Shown piece by piece: positions 8,947 to 18,735 of a DNA stretch of 41,002 bases. Each line of letters starts with the position of its first letter. Position 1 is the stretch's first letter. Made by a program: the position numbers and the translations under genes. Source of the DNA: Deltaproteobacteria bacterium SM23_61 (lineage in GTDB: Bacteria; Desulfobacterota; SM23-61); contig LJUR01000010.1 of the NCBI GenBank assembly GCA_001304105.1, positions 1-41,002 of the forward strand, read 5' to 3'. The notes below the pieces were generated by a model. That model was not told where the DNA came from, searched no databases, and was given only the letters and a program-made list of their open reading frames with translations.

Positions 8947-10083
8947 TTATTTGATGTACCCTTTCCCCTTCAGCCCGTCATAAAGACCCTTGGCCTTGTT
9001 CAGGCTGTCCACGATCAATGCCGAAGTCATGGTGGCCGAAGAGATGGCGTCCACCTGGGGGTTGAAGTCCGTGGGCTGGAGGATGGAGCGCCCTACCAGC
9101 CGGCCTTTCATCGTTTCGATTTCCTTGGCGTCCCAGTTGGCGTTATCCAGCTTGGTCACCTTCAAGGGCAGGAAATTGACGACCATCCCCTTTTCGTTGA
9201 AGGTGAAGAAGAAGTGGGTTGCATGGCAAATATCACAGATGGGTGCCCGGCTGGCGAGCTTGGCAAAGAGATTGGATTTTTGGCCTCCCGCCTGAATTTC
9301 TCCCACGTAGATCTCTTCATCATCGGGCAACTTGACCTTGGCCACCTTCAGGAGTTTCCACTTGGGGCTGAACATGGATTCCTGAGCCTTTTTCAGCAAT
9401 TCCTCCTCGCTGTAACGGAGGGAGAGCTTTTTCGCCTTGGCTTCCTGGAAAGAGGAATCCTTCTGCTGTTTGGCCAGCGTGGCCCAGTCGGCCCGCAGGG
9501 CATCCTGTATTCCTTTGATGAAAACGCCCGGGGCCTTGGTCAGGCCGATTTTGGCCCGGGCTACGACCATTCCGGAATCGCTCTTGCGGATGATAAGGGT
9601 AAAGGGTGTGGCCCCGGGGTCGCCGATGGCCTCGTAGGCCTTGAAATTGGAGTCGGGGATCATGGGGAAGGGGATCTTTTTCTCGGCTTTGAAGGAATCC
9701 AATTCGGTTTGGGTGTTCCCGACCCCGATGGCGAGGAATTTGACTTTCCCCCGCAATTGAGGGTCCTTGCCCACCGTTTCAAAGACCTGGTTCATTACCG
9801 GAGCCTGAAGCTGGCAGGAGAAGCAGTGTTTGTTCATGTACTCCACCACGAGGACATCGGCCTGGATGTCTTTCAAGGAAAAAGCGTCTCCCTTCAACAG
9901 GCCGAGAAATTTCGTGGGAAGACCGAGATATTCGACTTCCCCGCGGGAAAGGGTCATGGGAAAGGAAAATTCGGGAAAGAAATCCCCGGCGGTAATGATC
10001 TTTCCTTTCTTCGTTGCCCCTGCGGGGGAAAATAATAGAACCACGGAAAGCAAAGACACCCAGAGAATGACCCACCGTTTCAT
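8947..10083 (-). CDS. Thioredoxin-like/redoxin-domain protein with C-terminal FMN-binding-like domain, secreted
   Basis: Signal peptide; VEYMNKHCFSCQLQAPVMNQVF redox motif; QVDAISSATMTSALIVDSLN FMN-binding-like tail; CDICHATH motif. Confidence 0.65.
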   Translation of the reverse strand: MKRWVILWVSLLSVVLLFSPAGATKKGKIITAGDFFPEFSFPMTLSRGEVEYLGLPTKFLGLLKGDAFSLKDIQADVLVVEYMNKHCFSCQLQAPVMNQVFETVGKDPQLRGKVKFLAIGVGNTQTELDSFKAEKKIPFPMIPDSNFKAYEAIGDPGATPFTLIIRKSDSGMVVARAKIGLTKAPGVFIKGIQDALRADWATLAKQQKDSSFQEAKAKKLSLRYSEEELLKKAQESMFSPKWKLLKVAKVKLPDDEEIYVGEIQAGGQKSNLFAKLASRAPICDICHATHFFFTFNEKGMVVNFLPLKVTKLDNANWDAKEIETMKGRLVGRSILQPTDFNPQVDAISSATMTSALIVDSLNKAKGLYDGLKGKGYIK

Positions 10084-10179
10084 TTATGCTTCCTCCTCGA
10101 AAAAACCTTTTAACCTAGTATAAGAGATAACCAGGGACTGTCAACAGAATTCAAATCATAGCCTTTTTCGTCCTGGTCT

Positions 10180-10214
10180 TAACCTAGTAACCAATAACAA
10201 ATAACGAGTAACGT
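10180..10214. repeat. 7-bp-period array (AAYRAAT/AACGAGT class)
   Basis: AACCTAGT AACCAAT AACAAAT AACGAGT AACGTTT (first unit 8 bp). Confidence 0.75.
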
Positions 10215-10240
10215 TTTTTTAGCTTTTTGGTTCTTGCCTA

Positions 10241-10360
10241 AAGCGAAGCCCTGAACCTAGTATGGTTCAGGGCGGAGCGCTCCTCAAGGGCCGCAGGCCC
10301 GCTCCTCAAGTCACGCCCATCGCGTGACGCTCCTCAAGGCCCGCAGGGCCGATCCGTCTT
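10241..10360. repeat. Multi-hairpin array H2 with GCTCCTCAAG linkers
   Basis: CCCTGAACC-tagtat-GGTTCAGGG; GGGCCGCAGGCCC; GTCACGCCCATCGCGTGAC; GGCCCGCAGGGCC, separated by GCTCCTCAAG. Confidence 0.9.
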
Positions 10361-10432
10361 CAATCCGCGAAGCTTATTGATCACCCTCCGCCACCTTGGT
10401 AGAATTCATAGAAAATGCTATGCTGGATTGGA

Positions 10433-11314
10433 ATGTCCAGATTTGGCAAGGCAAAGTCATGGGTTGAAGTGAAAGTCGGCGTCCCTGCCTCCTGGGTGGA
10501 GGGGGTGTCCAATTTCCTGATCGAGCTGGGCTCGGGGGGGGTGATCCAAAAGGATGACTCCACCGTCCTTGCCTACTTCCCGGATCTTTCCTCCTTTCCG
10601 GGGAGAAGGAAGAGAATCAGCCGTTATCTGTCCGACCTTTCCGCCTCCGGGGAAAAATTCATCTTCCAGTGGCGCCGCATTCCAGAAGAAAAATGGGGGG
10701 AAAGCTGGAAGGCCCATTTCAAGCCGCTTCATGCCACCCCGCGGATCGTGATCCGGCCCCCGTGGGAGGAATACCGGGGGAAAAAGGGGGAGATGATCCT
10801 TACCCTTGATCCGGGGATGGCCTTTGGGACCGGCACCCACCCTACGACGCAGATGTGCCTCCGGGCTTTGGAGAAGCTAATCCCCGTCTTTGCCCGTCCG
10901 CCCTCGGTTTTAGATTTTGGGACAGGATCGGGAATTCTGGCCATCGCCGCCGGAAAGCTGGGGGCTGGAAAAATCCTGGCCCTGGATGTTGACCCGGCGG
11001 CCATTCGATGGGCCCGGCGAAATGCCGCGCTTAACCGATGGAAAGAGGGGATCGATTTCCGGATGAGTCCGGCCAGAGCCCTCCGGCGGCGGTTCGGGAT
11101 TGTGGTGGCGAATCTTCTGCCCCAGGAGCTTTGGCAGGCCTCCTCTTTTCTCGCGCGGAGGGTTTCTCCCCGGGGTTTTTTGGTCGTCTCCGGGATTTTG
11201 AGGGGGCAAAAGGAAGAGACGGCCTCGGCTTTCATGGCCGGAGGGCTTACGGTTGAATCCTCGGAGGAGAAGAAGGGCTGGGCCTGCCTGACGCTAAAAA
11301 AGCATAGAGCATAG
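10433..11314 (+). CDS. prmA: Ribosomal protein L11 methyltransferase
   Basis: LTLDPGMAFGTGTHPTTQMCLRALE and LDFGTGSGILAIAAGKLGAGKILALDVDPAAI; start ATG at 10433 or 10415. Confidence 0.92.
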   Translation: MSRFGKAKSWVEVKVGVPASWVEGVSNFLIELGSGGVIQKDDSTVLAYFPDLSSFPGRRKRISRYLSDLSASGEKFIFQWRRIPEEKWGESWKAHFKPLHATPRIVIRPPWEEYRGKKGEMILTLDPGMAFGTGTHPTTQMCLRALEKLIPVFARPPSVLDFGTGSGILAIAAGKLGAGKILALDVDPAAIRWARRNAALNRWKEGIDFRMSPARALRRRFGIVVANLLPQELWQASSFLARRVSPRGFLVVSGILRGQKEETASAFMAGGLTVESSEEKKGWACLTLKKHRA

Positions 11315-11362
11315 AGCAGAGAGCATAGAGGAAAAAGCATAGAGCATAGAGCACAAAGCAAC
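11301..11362. repeat. 7-bp-period array (AGCATAG)n overlapping the 3' end of prmA
   Basis: AGCATAG AGCATAG AGCAGAG AGCATAG AGGAAAA AGCATAG AGCATAG AGCACAA AGCAAC. Confidence 0.95.
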
Positions 11363-11377
11363 AGCCGGAATGATACT

Positions 11378-11478
11378 CGCAAGTCGCGAGAGCGCAAGTC
11401 GATAAAAACATTTTTATCATCACGCCTTGCGACTTCCTTTTTTAACCGCCCCTTGCGCCTTACGACTTGTGCCTTGCG
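11378..11478. repeat. Inverted pair of 7-bp-period arrays (CGCAAGT class) around AAAAACATTTTTATC
   Basis: TCGCAAG TCGCGAG AGCGCAAG TCGATAA … CCTTGCG CCTTACG ACTTGTG CCTTGCG. Confidence 0.85.
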
Positions 11479-11496
11479 AAAATTGGAAGGGGGAGA

Positions 11497-12243
11497 ATGA
11501 AACACCGGCGTTTTCGGATCTACCCCGAGCACATCCAGGGACAGCGAGCGTTCATCGACGACCCCCAGGAGATCAGGCACATCCGCAACGTTCTCCGACT
11601 CGGAGAGGGCGACCCGGTCAGCCTGTTTGATGGAGAGGGAAAGGAATACCGGGCCTCCATCGTCCAGATTACCCGGGGGAGGATCATTCTTTCGCTGAAA
11701 CCGGAAGCCCTTTCGGTCCCCATGGAATCGCCGGCAGAAATCATCCTGGGGGTGGCGGTGCTGAAGGCTCCCAAATTTGACTGGCTCCTCCAGAAAGTTA
11801 CCGAACTCGGAGTGTCGGAAATCGTTCCGTTCTCTTCCTCCCACGTCGTCCCGCGGTTGGGAGGGGGCCAAACCGGAGCCCGCGGGGCCCGCTGGGAAAA
11901 GATCACGGCGGAAGCGGCGAAACAGTGCGGCAGGGCCGCCATCCCCCGAATTCATCCCCTCCGGTCCTTTGAAGAAGCGCTGGCCTACGATGCAGGGCGG
12001 GCAACCAAAGTTCTTTTGTGGGAGAAAGAGAGGGCGCTATCGCTCGGGGAAACCGTGGCCCATTCTTCCAGGGTTTTCGTTCTCATCGGTCCTGAAGGAG
12101 GTTTTTCCGATGCCGAGGCCCTTCAGGCTCAGGGCGCAGGTTTCCAGCCCGTCCGCCTGGGGCCGCGGATTCTTCGGGCCGAGACGGCGGGGGTTGCCAT
12201 TGTTGCCCTCCTGCAGTTTATCCTGGGAGACCTGAATCAATAA
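11497..12243 (+). CDS. rsmE: 16S rRNA (uracil(1498)-N(3))-methyltransferase
   Basis: MKHRRFRIYPEHIQG…HIRNVLRLGEGDPVSLFDG; VLIGPEGGFSDAEA; LRAETAGVAIVALLQ. Confidence 0.92.
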   Translation: MKHRRFRIYPEHIQGQRAFIDDPQEIRHIRNVLRLGEGDPVSLFDGEGKEYRASIVQITRGRIILSLKPEALSVPMESPAEIILGVAVLKAPKFDWLLQKVTELGVSEIVPFSSSHVVPRLGGGQTGARGARWEKITAEAAKQCGRAAIPRIHPLRSFEEALAYDAGRATKVLLWEKERALSLGETVAHSSRVFVLIGPEGGFSDAEALQAQGAGFQPVRLGPRILRAETAGVAIVALLQFILGDLNQ

Positions 12244-12248
12244 AAAAT

Positions 12249-12269
12249 GACCGCCGACCGCCGACCGCA
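12249..12269. repeat. 7-bp-period array (GACCGCC)3, 3' of rsmE
   Basis: GACCGCC GACCGCC GACCGCA. Confidence 0.7.
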
Positions 12270-12295
12270 GCTCATTTCTCTCGCCCGCTTCGCTA

Positions 12296-12625
12296 GAGCA
12301 CGCAGAGTACACAGGGACGGCAAAATATTCAATAAGATAACAACAAAGTCTTGCCTCATTTTCTATTCTGGGTCGTCTCTGCGAACTCTGCGTCTCTGTG
12401 AGAGACAAAGACCTTTTTTCTCGCCCGCTTCGCTCCGAACCATATTAGGTTCAGGGCTTCGCTAGAGGCCACAGAGATCACAGAGACAACTAGAATTTGG
12501 CCAAATGCAAAGAAATAAAGAGTCACAGAGCTCAGAGGGAAAGGACTCAATGTCCTTTTGCCTTTAGAATTTCCGATAATATTTATTTCCTCTGTGCCCT
12601 CTGCGACTCTGCGAGAGGAAAAGGC
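12296..12625. repeat. Two elements with 9-bp-period arms in inverted orientation (CACGCAGAG / CTCTGCGTC), separated by a CCGAACC-atatta-GGTTCAGGG hairpin-type unit
   Basis: CACGCAGAG TACACAGGG … CTCTGCGAA CTCTGCGTC TCTGTGAGA; GCCACAGAG ATCACAGAG … CTCTGTGCC CTCTGCGAC TCTGCGAGA. Confidence 0.85.
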
Positions 12626-12733
12626 TTTTTTCTACCCCCCGAAAAGAATTTCCTTGCCTCGATCGGTCCCCGAATCTATAATTTCCTTAGAGAAAATAAT
12701 TTGGGCGGATAATTTTTTTATTGGGAAACCAGA

Positions 12734-13507
12734 ATGAAGTGTAAACGTTGCCGGGCCACAGTTCCCGATGATGCCGACCGATGTCCTTCCTGCGGTCAGG
12801 ACTTGACCTCCCTCCGCCAGCTCCTGAGCGATTTTTACGGCGAGGAGCCAACCCGCCCCGGGGATGGCGATGCCCTTCCCCGGGAACCGGTGGTGTTTGC
12901 AGCCGAGAAGGAACTCCCCCCCGCCGTTTCTGCTGAAGAACCCCGTGAAGAGATCCGCATTGTCACCGGGCCGTATCCCGAGTACGATCGAGACTTTTCC
13001 CTCCAGGAGGCTCTCCTGGAGAAAGAAACCGGGGAAGAGGGCGAGGAGGCTTCCACCTGGGATCGGGCCCTGCGGGGCGGCTTCTGGCTTCGGTCCATGG
13101 CGATGGCTGCGGATTTGCTGATCCTCCTCCTCCTGCTCGCCATCTTTGTGGTCCTGGGCTTTCTGACCTTGAGCGCAGGAGCCACAGGTGGCAGGGAGAT
13201 CACCCTCCTCCGCCAGATCCGGATCATTCTCCCTGTCCTTCTCCCCCTGGGCTTGGCTCTCATGCTGGCCTACTTTACTTTTTTCCACGGCACCTGGGGC
13301 CAGACGATCGGCAAGATGATCTTCGGTTTGCGGGTCGTCCGAACGGACGGGCAGCCGCTTTCTTTTGCCCGGGCCCTGGCCCGGGCCCTGGGCTATCTTC
13401 TATCCGCGGTACCCTTCTTCCTCGGCTTTCTCTGGGTCGCGTTTAGCTCCAGCAAACGGTCCTGGCACGATGCCCTGACCGACACCATGGTCACGCGGGA
13501 ACAATAG
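12734..13507 (+). CDS. Zinc-ribbon + RDD-family membrane protein
   Basis: N-terminal CKRCRATVPDDADRCPSCG; C-terminal RDD-type TM region GTWGQTIGKMIFGLRVVRTDG…WHDALTDTMV. Confidence 0.8.
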   Translation: MKCKRCRATVPDDADRCPSCGQDLTSLRQLLSDFYGEEPTRPGDGDALPREPVVFAAEKELPPAVSAEEPREEIRIVTGPYPEYDRDFSLQEALLEKETGEEGEEASTWDRALRGGFWLRSMAMAADLLILLLLLAIFVVLGFLTLSAGATGGREITLLRQIRIILPVLLPLGLALMLAYFTFFHGTWGQTIGKMIFGLRVVRTDGQPLSFARALARALGYLLSAVPFFLGFLWVAFSSSKRSWHDALTDTMVTREQ

Positions 13508-13520
13508 AAAAATGAAGACC

Positions 13521-13614
13521 GATTGGCCCTCCGGGCCTTGAGGAGCGTCACGCCATGGGCGTGACTTGAGGAGCGGGCTTGCGGCCCTCGAGGAGCGGCC
13601 TTCGGCCTTGAGGC
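13521..13614. repeat. Multi-hairpin array H3 with TTGAGGAGCG linkers
   Basis: GGCCCTCCGGGCC; GTCACGCCATGGGCGTGAC; GGGCTTGCGGCCC; GGCCTTCGGCC, separated by TTGAGGAGC(G) or TCGAGGAGC(G). Confidence 0.9.
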
Positions 13615-13638
13615 AGAAACCAAAAAGTTAAAAAAACC

Positions 13639-13673
13639 GTTACTCGTTACTGGTTACTCGTTACTCGTTAACG
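13639..13673. repeat. 7-bp-period array (GTTACTC)5
   Basis: GTTACTC GTTACTG GTTACTC GTTACTC GTTAACG. Confidence 0.95.
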
Positions 13674-13701
13674 GAGCGGGCGAGCGAAAAAGACCTTTGT
13701 T

Positions 13702-13792
13702 TCTCGCAGAGGCCGCAGAGTTCGCAGAGAAAAGGCGCCTTTAGATTTAAAAACCCAAATGGTTATTATTTCCCTCTCTGTGTACTCTGTGC
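13702..13792. repeat. 9-bp-period inverted-arm element
   Basis: TCGCAGAGG CCGCAGAGT TCGCAGAGA … CTCTGTGTACTCTGTGCC. Confidence 0.8.
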
Positions 13793-13948
13793 CTCGAGCG
13801 AAGCGGTCGAGAGAAAAGCCTTTGCCTTTCCCAGAAGCCTTGACCGTTAAGGGAGAGAACAAAAAAACACTTGACTCTTGAGACTGCGGCATTATAATTT
13901 TCTCTCGGATATGGAAATTTTCCGTATCCGGTACCGACCGTTGAGGAT

Positions 13949-14024
<76 letters not shown>

Positions 14025-14033
14025 GAAATAAAA

Positions 14034-14075
14034 AGGGGTTAATCCCGTTCAAACGGAATTAACCTCTTTTTTTAT
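14034..14075 (+). terminator. Rho-independent terminator after tRNA-Phe
   Basis: GGGGTTAATCCCGTTCAAACGGAATTAACCTCTTTTTTT. Confidence 0.85.
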
Positions 14076-14628
14076 CCTCAATCTTTATCCTTCCGCCTAA
14101 CATTCTTGTAGTGCCTCGGGTCCTTAAAAGGTTGTCCCAAGTCAAGGTGGATCCCTCAGACGACCCCCCAGATTCAACCCCGTTCACCGGATCACCAAAG
14201 CTTCATATCTTCTTGACAAAACAGGCCTGCCTGGATAAAATCAACACCCCGGTACTGGTAATCGCTGGTATTTCTATCTACTGAAAAATAAAGCGGAAAA
14301 GCCAGATCAGAAATAGGGGACATCCTATAATCCCCCTGTCAAGAGAAAAGTGGAAAGCTAGTAAGAATCAAGAGATACAAAACAAGCCATTTGCAGAATA
14401 AACTTATCCCTCGAGCCCAGGCAGGGACTTTTTGGTTCTTTCGACGAATCTCTCACTTCGACGAACTTTAGACCTAATCGTTACTTTTATCCGGTGTGGC
14501 GGACAGACCGCCCATCCATCATCCCTAATCCAGATTCCAAAGTTCAAGGGAGAGGCCCAGGATTGTCCCGCCCGAGGTCCTTCGCCTCCACGTTGTGTCT
14601 TGGGCTCTCTCGTCGAATTTAAAAGCTC

Positions 14629-15915
14629 TTATTCCAGGCTCAGATAATCTGGATTGAAAGGCTCCTTCTTCTTCATCAAGGTCCAGGCAATGATCAACAG
14701 CTTCGCCGCCAGCTTCACTCGCATCTTGGTCTTGATCCCAGGCTCTCTTTCTCGACCCCGGAGCTGATTCGTGAAATAAACGATAAAGTGCCGATCCCGG
14801 ATCGAAGCAATGAAAGCCGCCTGGTACAAGGCATAGCGAAGATCCGCTTTGCCCTTCTTGGAAATGACCGGGACCGCACTCTGAGAAGTCTTCCCACTCC
14901 GTTCCGCACTCAGGTCTAAACCGGCCATCTTCAAAACCTGTCTCCCATTCTGAAACCGAAACGGATCCCCGATCGCCCCCAGAACCTTCGAAGATACATC
15001 CGGACCAAAACCAGGAATACTCAGCAAAAATTCATACTCGGGAAACTGGGAGCAGATCTCTTGAATCTTTTCCTTGACCTCCTCTATCCTCTGCCGGATC
15101 TGCTTCAGCCCCTCCACCATCACCTTCGCCTCAAACTCAACCGCCGACCCTACCTCGCGGCCCACCGAGTCCACAGCCATCTTCCAAATAGTCTGCAGCC
15201 GCTTCCCCTGAGAGGACCGCACCCGATCCGAACTTACCCTCTGGACAAACTCCTCATACTCCATACCGGCGATCTCCGATGGGTCCAAACACCAATGGAC
15301 TACCGCCAATGCCGTGCTCTCCGATTGCTCGTAGTACCGATCCAACTCCGGAAAATACTTCGCTACCAGATGATTCCGAATCCGCACCCGATACCCGTGC
15401 TCCTCCCTCTTCAACCGCCTCTTCAACGACAACAAATCCCGCAATTCCTGCAACTCCCCCACCGGAAACTCATAAAATAGACACTTCCCCTGGGACATCA
15501 AATCGGCCACATTCGCCGCATCCCGAGTGTCATTCGTGTCCCAACGCCCATCCAGGGTCTTGCGATTCTCATGCGCCGCCACCCCAGAGACCAATACCAC
15601 CCCCTGCCCACACCGGATCAAATGCTCTCCCAAGGGCTTATGATAATTCCCCGTAGGCTCCATCCCGAAAACCACCTTCTTCAGCCCCTCCTGAACCTTC
15701 ATCGCTTCCGCCTGCCCCAGAAGCTTCCGAAATCCCGCCAGGCTATTCTCAAAAACCAGTCGCCTCAAAAGCGTCTTCCCGGTGGCCGTGCCAAAAAAAG
15801 CATGATGATTGTCTTTGGCCACATCGATGCCCACCAGCAAATACTCCCCCGATCCCCGTACCTCTTTCCGGAATTGACGAAACTCCTCCAATCTGCTACC
15901 ATTTTCTTGCTTCAT
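14629..15915 (-). mobile_element. IS110-family transposase CDS (DEDD + Transposase_20 type); element ends not determined
   Basis: 428 aa; LLVGIDVAKDNHHAFF, VVFGMEPTGNYHKPLGEHL, DTRDAANVADL, LLSIPGFGPDVSSKVLGAIGDPFRFQNGRQVLKMAGLDLS…SKKGKADLRYALYQAA. Confidence 0.93.
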
Positions 15916-15983
15916 AAGAAACCTCCTGTGGGAATAGTTTTGGGTTGTCGGACCCTATGCTATCTCTTTACAGGAGGTTTCTT
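15916..15983 (-). promoter_or_regulatory. Perfect 14-bp hairpin sequestering the transposase Shine-Dalgarno
   Basis: Minus-strand AAGAAACCTCCTGT-40 nt-ACAGGAGGTTTCTT-ATG; AGGAGG lies 6 nt before the ATG. Confidence 0.85.
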
Positions 15984-16067
15984 TTTTCCAAAAGGTGGAG
16001 TAACATACCAAATAAATTTTTCTTACCTCACCCTTTGGAGTCTGTCCAACCATCAGTTCGATATATA

Positions 16068-16091
16068 ACGTTGGTTCTAAGTGACCTTGCG
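16068..16091. repeat. Dispersed 24-nt direct repeat, copy 1
   Basis: ACGTTGGTTCTAAGTGACCTTGCG. Confidence 0.95.
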
Positions 16092-16198
16092 CTTCGGACG
16101 ATCCGCGAGCTTCGGCACTTTGGGTTGCGTGTTTTATGCTTGGTGGAAGTTGAGTGGAATCTGGGGCGTTGAAAAGAGATTTGAATTGTTTGAACGCA

Positions 16199-17359
16199 CT
16201 ATTTCAGAGGAGGTAGGTCTTCAAGTAAACGCGCCAAACTGATGGCCTGGATCTTCTTGCCAAGTTGGAAGGTCGTCTCTCCTGCATGAATAAGGCACAA
16301 GGATTGCAGCTTGAGATCGGCCAACGCACTGCGCATCGATGGCGTAATGGTCGGAGAACTGGTCCGCTTGAACTCAAACCCTAATCGCTTCCTGCCCCTG
16401 ACAACGAGCAGATCCAGTTCGGCCCCTCCGTGCGTAGCCCAAAAGTAGCATTCGTCTCCCCTGGCCTCCAGCTGGCGTATGACCTGCCCCATGGCGAATC
16501 CCTCCCAAGAGGCTCCTACCTTGGGGTGCCCTTCGAGATCCGCCAGCGTTCGAAGGTTAAGCAGGGTATGCAGCAGGCCGCTGTCCACCAAGTATATCTT
16601 GGGAGCCTTAACCTGCCGCTTTGAAATATTTTCATGCCACGGCTGTAACTGGCGAATGACCAAAGCCGATGTCAGCACATCCAAATAATTCCGCACTGTT
16701 GTGTCGGCAACGCCAAAGGAACGCGCGAACTCGGAAGCATTCCATGTCTGACCATGGTAGTGACTGAGCATGGTCCAGAAGCGACGTATCGTGGTCGATC
16801 GGATGTTTATACCCAGTTGGGGAAGATCTCTTTCCAGAAAGGTTCGTATGAACCCTCGGCGCCACTCGTCACTTTCAGCATGACTCCGGGCGAGAAAAGA
16901 TCGCGGAAACCCGCCTCGCACCCAAAGCTGCATAGCGTTTTCGACGCCCACCTCATCGAGGGAGAAACCACCCAGTTCATGGTAGAAGATGCGACCCGCG
17001 AGCGTCTCAGAGCTCCGGCGGATCAAATCGGGCGAGGCACTACCCAGCAGCAAGAAACGCGTTGATGCCTTAGGCTGATCGACCAAGACACGTAGAACCG
17101 GGAAAAGATCTGCTCGCTGCTGGATTTCATCAATGACCACAAGCCCCTTCCGTTGTTTTAGCGTCAGCATCGGATCGGAAAGTCGTGCCAGATCCTCCGG
17201 GTTCTCCAGATCGAAATAGGCAGGTGGTTCTTTGGTCTCTGCGAGAAGCGAGCGTGCGAGCGTTGTCTTTCCGACCTGACGGGCTCCGATGATTGCAATC
17301 ACCGGATGTCGCCGGAGTAATTTGCGGACCGTTTCAATCTGTCGAGCCCGATCGATCAT
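16199..17359 (-). CDS. AAA-family ATPase with DUF4143-type C-terminal domain
   Basis: IIGARQVGKTTLARSLL Walker A, KGLVVIDEIQQ Walker B, LAGRIFYHELGGFSLDEV, GASWEGFAMGQVIRQLEARGDECYFWATHGGAELDLLV. Confidence 0.9.
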   Translation of the reverse strand: MIDRARQIETVRKLLRRHPVIAIIGARQVGKTTLARSLLAETKEPPAYFDLENPEDLARLSDPMLTLKQRKGLVVIDEIQQRADLFPVLRVLVDQPKASTRFLLLGSASPDLIRRSSETLAGRIFYHELGGFSLDEVGVENAMQLWVRGGFPRSFLARSHAESDEWRRGFIRTFLERDLPQLGINIRSTTIRRFWTMLSHYHGQTWNASEFARSFGVADTTVRNYLDVLTSALVIRQLQPWHENISKRQVKAPKIYLVDSGLLHTLLNLRTLADLEGHPKVGASWEGFAMGQVIRQLEARGDECYFWATHGGAELDLLVVRGRKRLGFEFKRTSSPTITPSMRSALADLKLQSLCLIHAGETTFQLGKKIQAISLARLLEDLPPLK

Positions 17360-17477
17360 AGCTGGAGCTTACCTTGAAAATTCGGTCTTGTCAACCGATA
17401 TTTCAAGGTGGCATTTTCGGGCCACTGAAGCATCGGCGTCGAATGCAGCCCTCTTCGAATGAAATGGAAAGAAGGGG

Positions 17478-17501
17478 ACGTTGGTTCTAAGTGACCTTGC
17501 G
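17478..17501. repeat. Dispersed 24-nt direct repeat, copy 2
   Basis: ACGTTGGTTCTAAGTGACCTTGCG. Confidence 0.95.
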
Positions 17502-18170
17502 GATGTCCTCGTTGCGCGTTACGTAAGGTACCGGTCCTAAATGATATCTTTTAGCCTGTGGACCAGGGAAGTTGGGAACCCCCCCGGGGATCCGAGGGAT
17601 GTCCGTGCAGAAGGTGCTTAAAGATTTGAGAGGGAGGGCAAGAAATTATAGGCCCATAAAAGAATCCCACTCCTTCAGCGCTGCCCAGCCTAAGGCATTG
17701 AAAATTGTGGGAAATTCTCTTGCGGATTCAAAAAGATCTGGATTTTTGTGAAAAAAATAAGTTAAAATGCGAACGAAGTAAATGGATTTCCAGCCGTAGG
17801 AATTTAACTCACTTACCCAACCCCAAACCTTCTGGAGGGAAGGATGGCCAAGAGAATCCAGAAGGTGCCTTTCTAAGGCTTCCGGGGGGAATGGTTTTCC
17901 CTGCGGAAGCCTTTTGTCTTTTTGTCTCGATGCATAATCCCAACTGAAATTTCCAAAAGCAAGGGACTCGAGGAAAGTAATCTTTGCGTGCGCAAGGCTT
18001 CTTGCCTGTCTTCTTGACAGGCATCGCTGGGGGGCGGGATAGCCTCCTGACACAGACGTCGCCAGAAAGCAGAATTGAAAATGGCAACATTTTTGATTTC
18101 GGGCATGATGGTGAGTTGCATGCAAAAGGGAAAAAGAGATTGGATCTTATAAACAAGGGAGGTGATCAAC

Positions 18171-18689
18171 ATGGCAAACGGGGATGAAAAACCGAAAATC
18201 CGGTCCATGACCCTGGAGGATCTGGATCCAATCCTGGCCATTGACCACAAGATCAGGGCAATGGGGAAGGCCATTACCTACGCGAACCTGACAACCGAGC
18301 GGCTTTTCACGATCGACAGGAAATCAGGTCGCCTGGCGAGGCCGGTCAGCTATGTTGAACTGATCACGGGAGATGTGACCGGGTTGCTTGAATTCGGGTT
18401 GGTGGCAGAAGTCAAAAATCACGTCCGGGGATTTATTTTGGGGCGCGTGGGACACGTGGGGGCATCGGGAGCCCAGGTTGGCTTGATTCTTATTCTGGGC
18501 GTGCACCCGGATTATTGGCACAAGGGGATTGCCAAGGAGCTTGTCCGTGGGATTTGTGATCAATTTCGGAAGAAAGGGATCCGAGCCGTCCATATCGGCA
18601 TCGATCAACGGGATAAAGACCTGATCGGATTCTTCGAGGGCATTGGTTTCAGCGTGGGGCACTTAATCGACTATTCCAAGAGTTTATGA
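18171..18689 (+). CDS. GNAT-family N-acetyltransferase
   Basis: IRSMTLEDLDPILAIDHKIR…LILGVHPDYWHKGIAKELVRGICDQFRKKGIRAVHIGIDQRDKDLIGFFEGIGF; GGAGGTGATC before ATG 18171. Confidence 0.85.
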   Translation: MANGDEKPKIRSMTLEDLDPILAIDHKIRAMGKAITYANLTTERLFTIDRKSGRLARPVSYVELITGDVTGLLEFGLVAEVKNHVRGFILGRVGHVGASGAQVGLILILGVHPDYWHKGIAKELVRGICDQFRKKGIRAVHIGIDQRDKDLIGFFEGIGFSVGHLIDYSKSL

Positions 18690-18735
18690 AAAGGAGACGA
18701 TGAAGGAAGAAGGTGGAATCATGGGAAAGTAGGGG

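Noticed and set aside
8947-10083. Possible selenoprotein near selC (thioredoxin-like gene)
   Set aside because: The redox motif is an ordinary CFSC encoded by TGC/TGT-type codons in an uninterrupted frame; no in-frame TGA at a redox position was seen.
11301-11362. CRISPR array
   Set aside because: Direct repeats are 7 bp with no spacers; no cas genes in the window. None of the repeat clusters has 25-40 bp repeats with unique spacers.
12247-12712. Short ORFs in the rsmE-RDD gap
   Set aside because: They translate the CGCAGAG/CTCTGCG 9-bp repeats, a common source of spurious hypothetical proteins.
16199-17359. Toxin-antitoxin or defence system built on the AAA/DUF4143 ATPase and GNAT
   Set aside because: AAA/DUF4143 ATPases are frequent stand-alone genes, the GNAT has no adjacent DUF1778-type antitoxin, and nothing else defence-like is nearby.
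17646-18125. 159-aa minus-strand ORF (MHATHHHARNQKCCHF…), overlapping another minus ORF
   Set aside because: No recognised domain, odd composition in the N-terminal half, and a competing ORF in another frame. It may be decayed coding sequence, but I cannot support a product.
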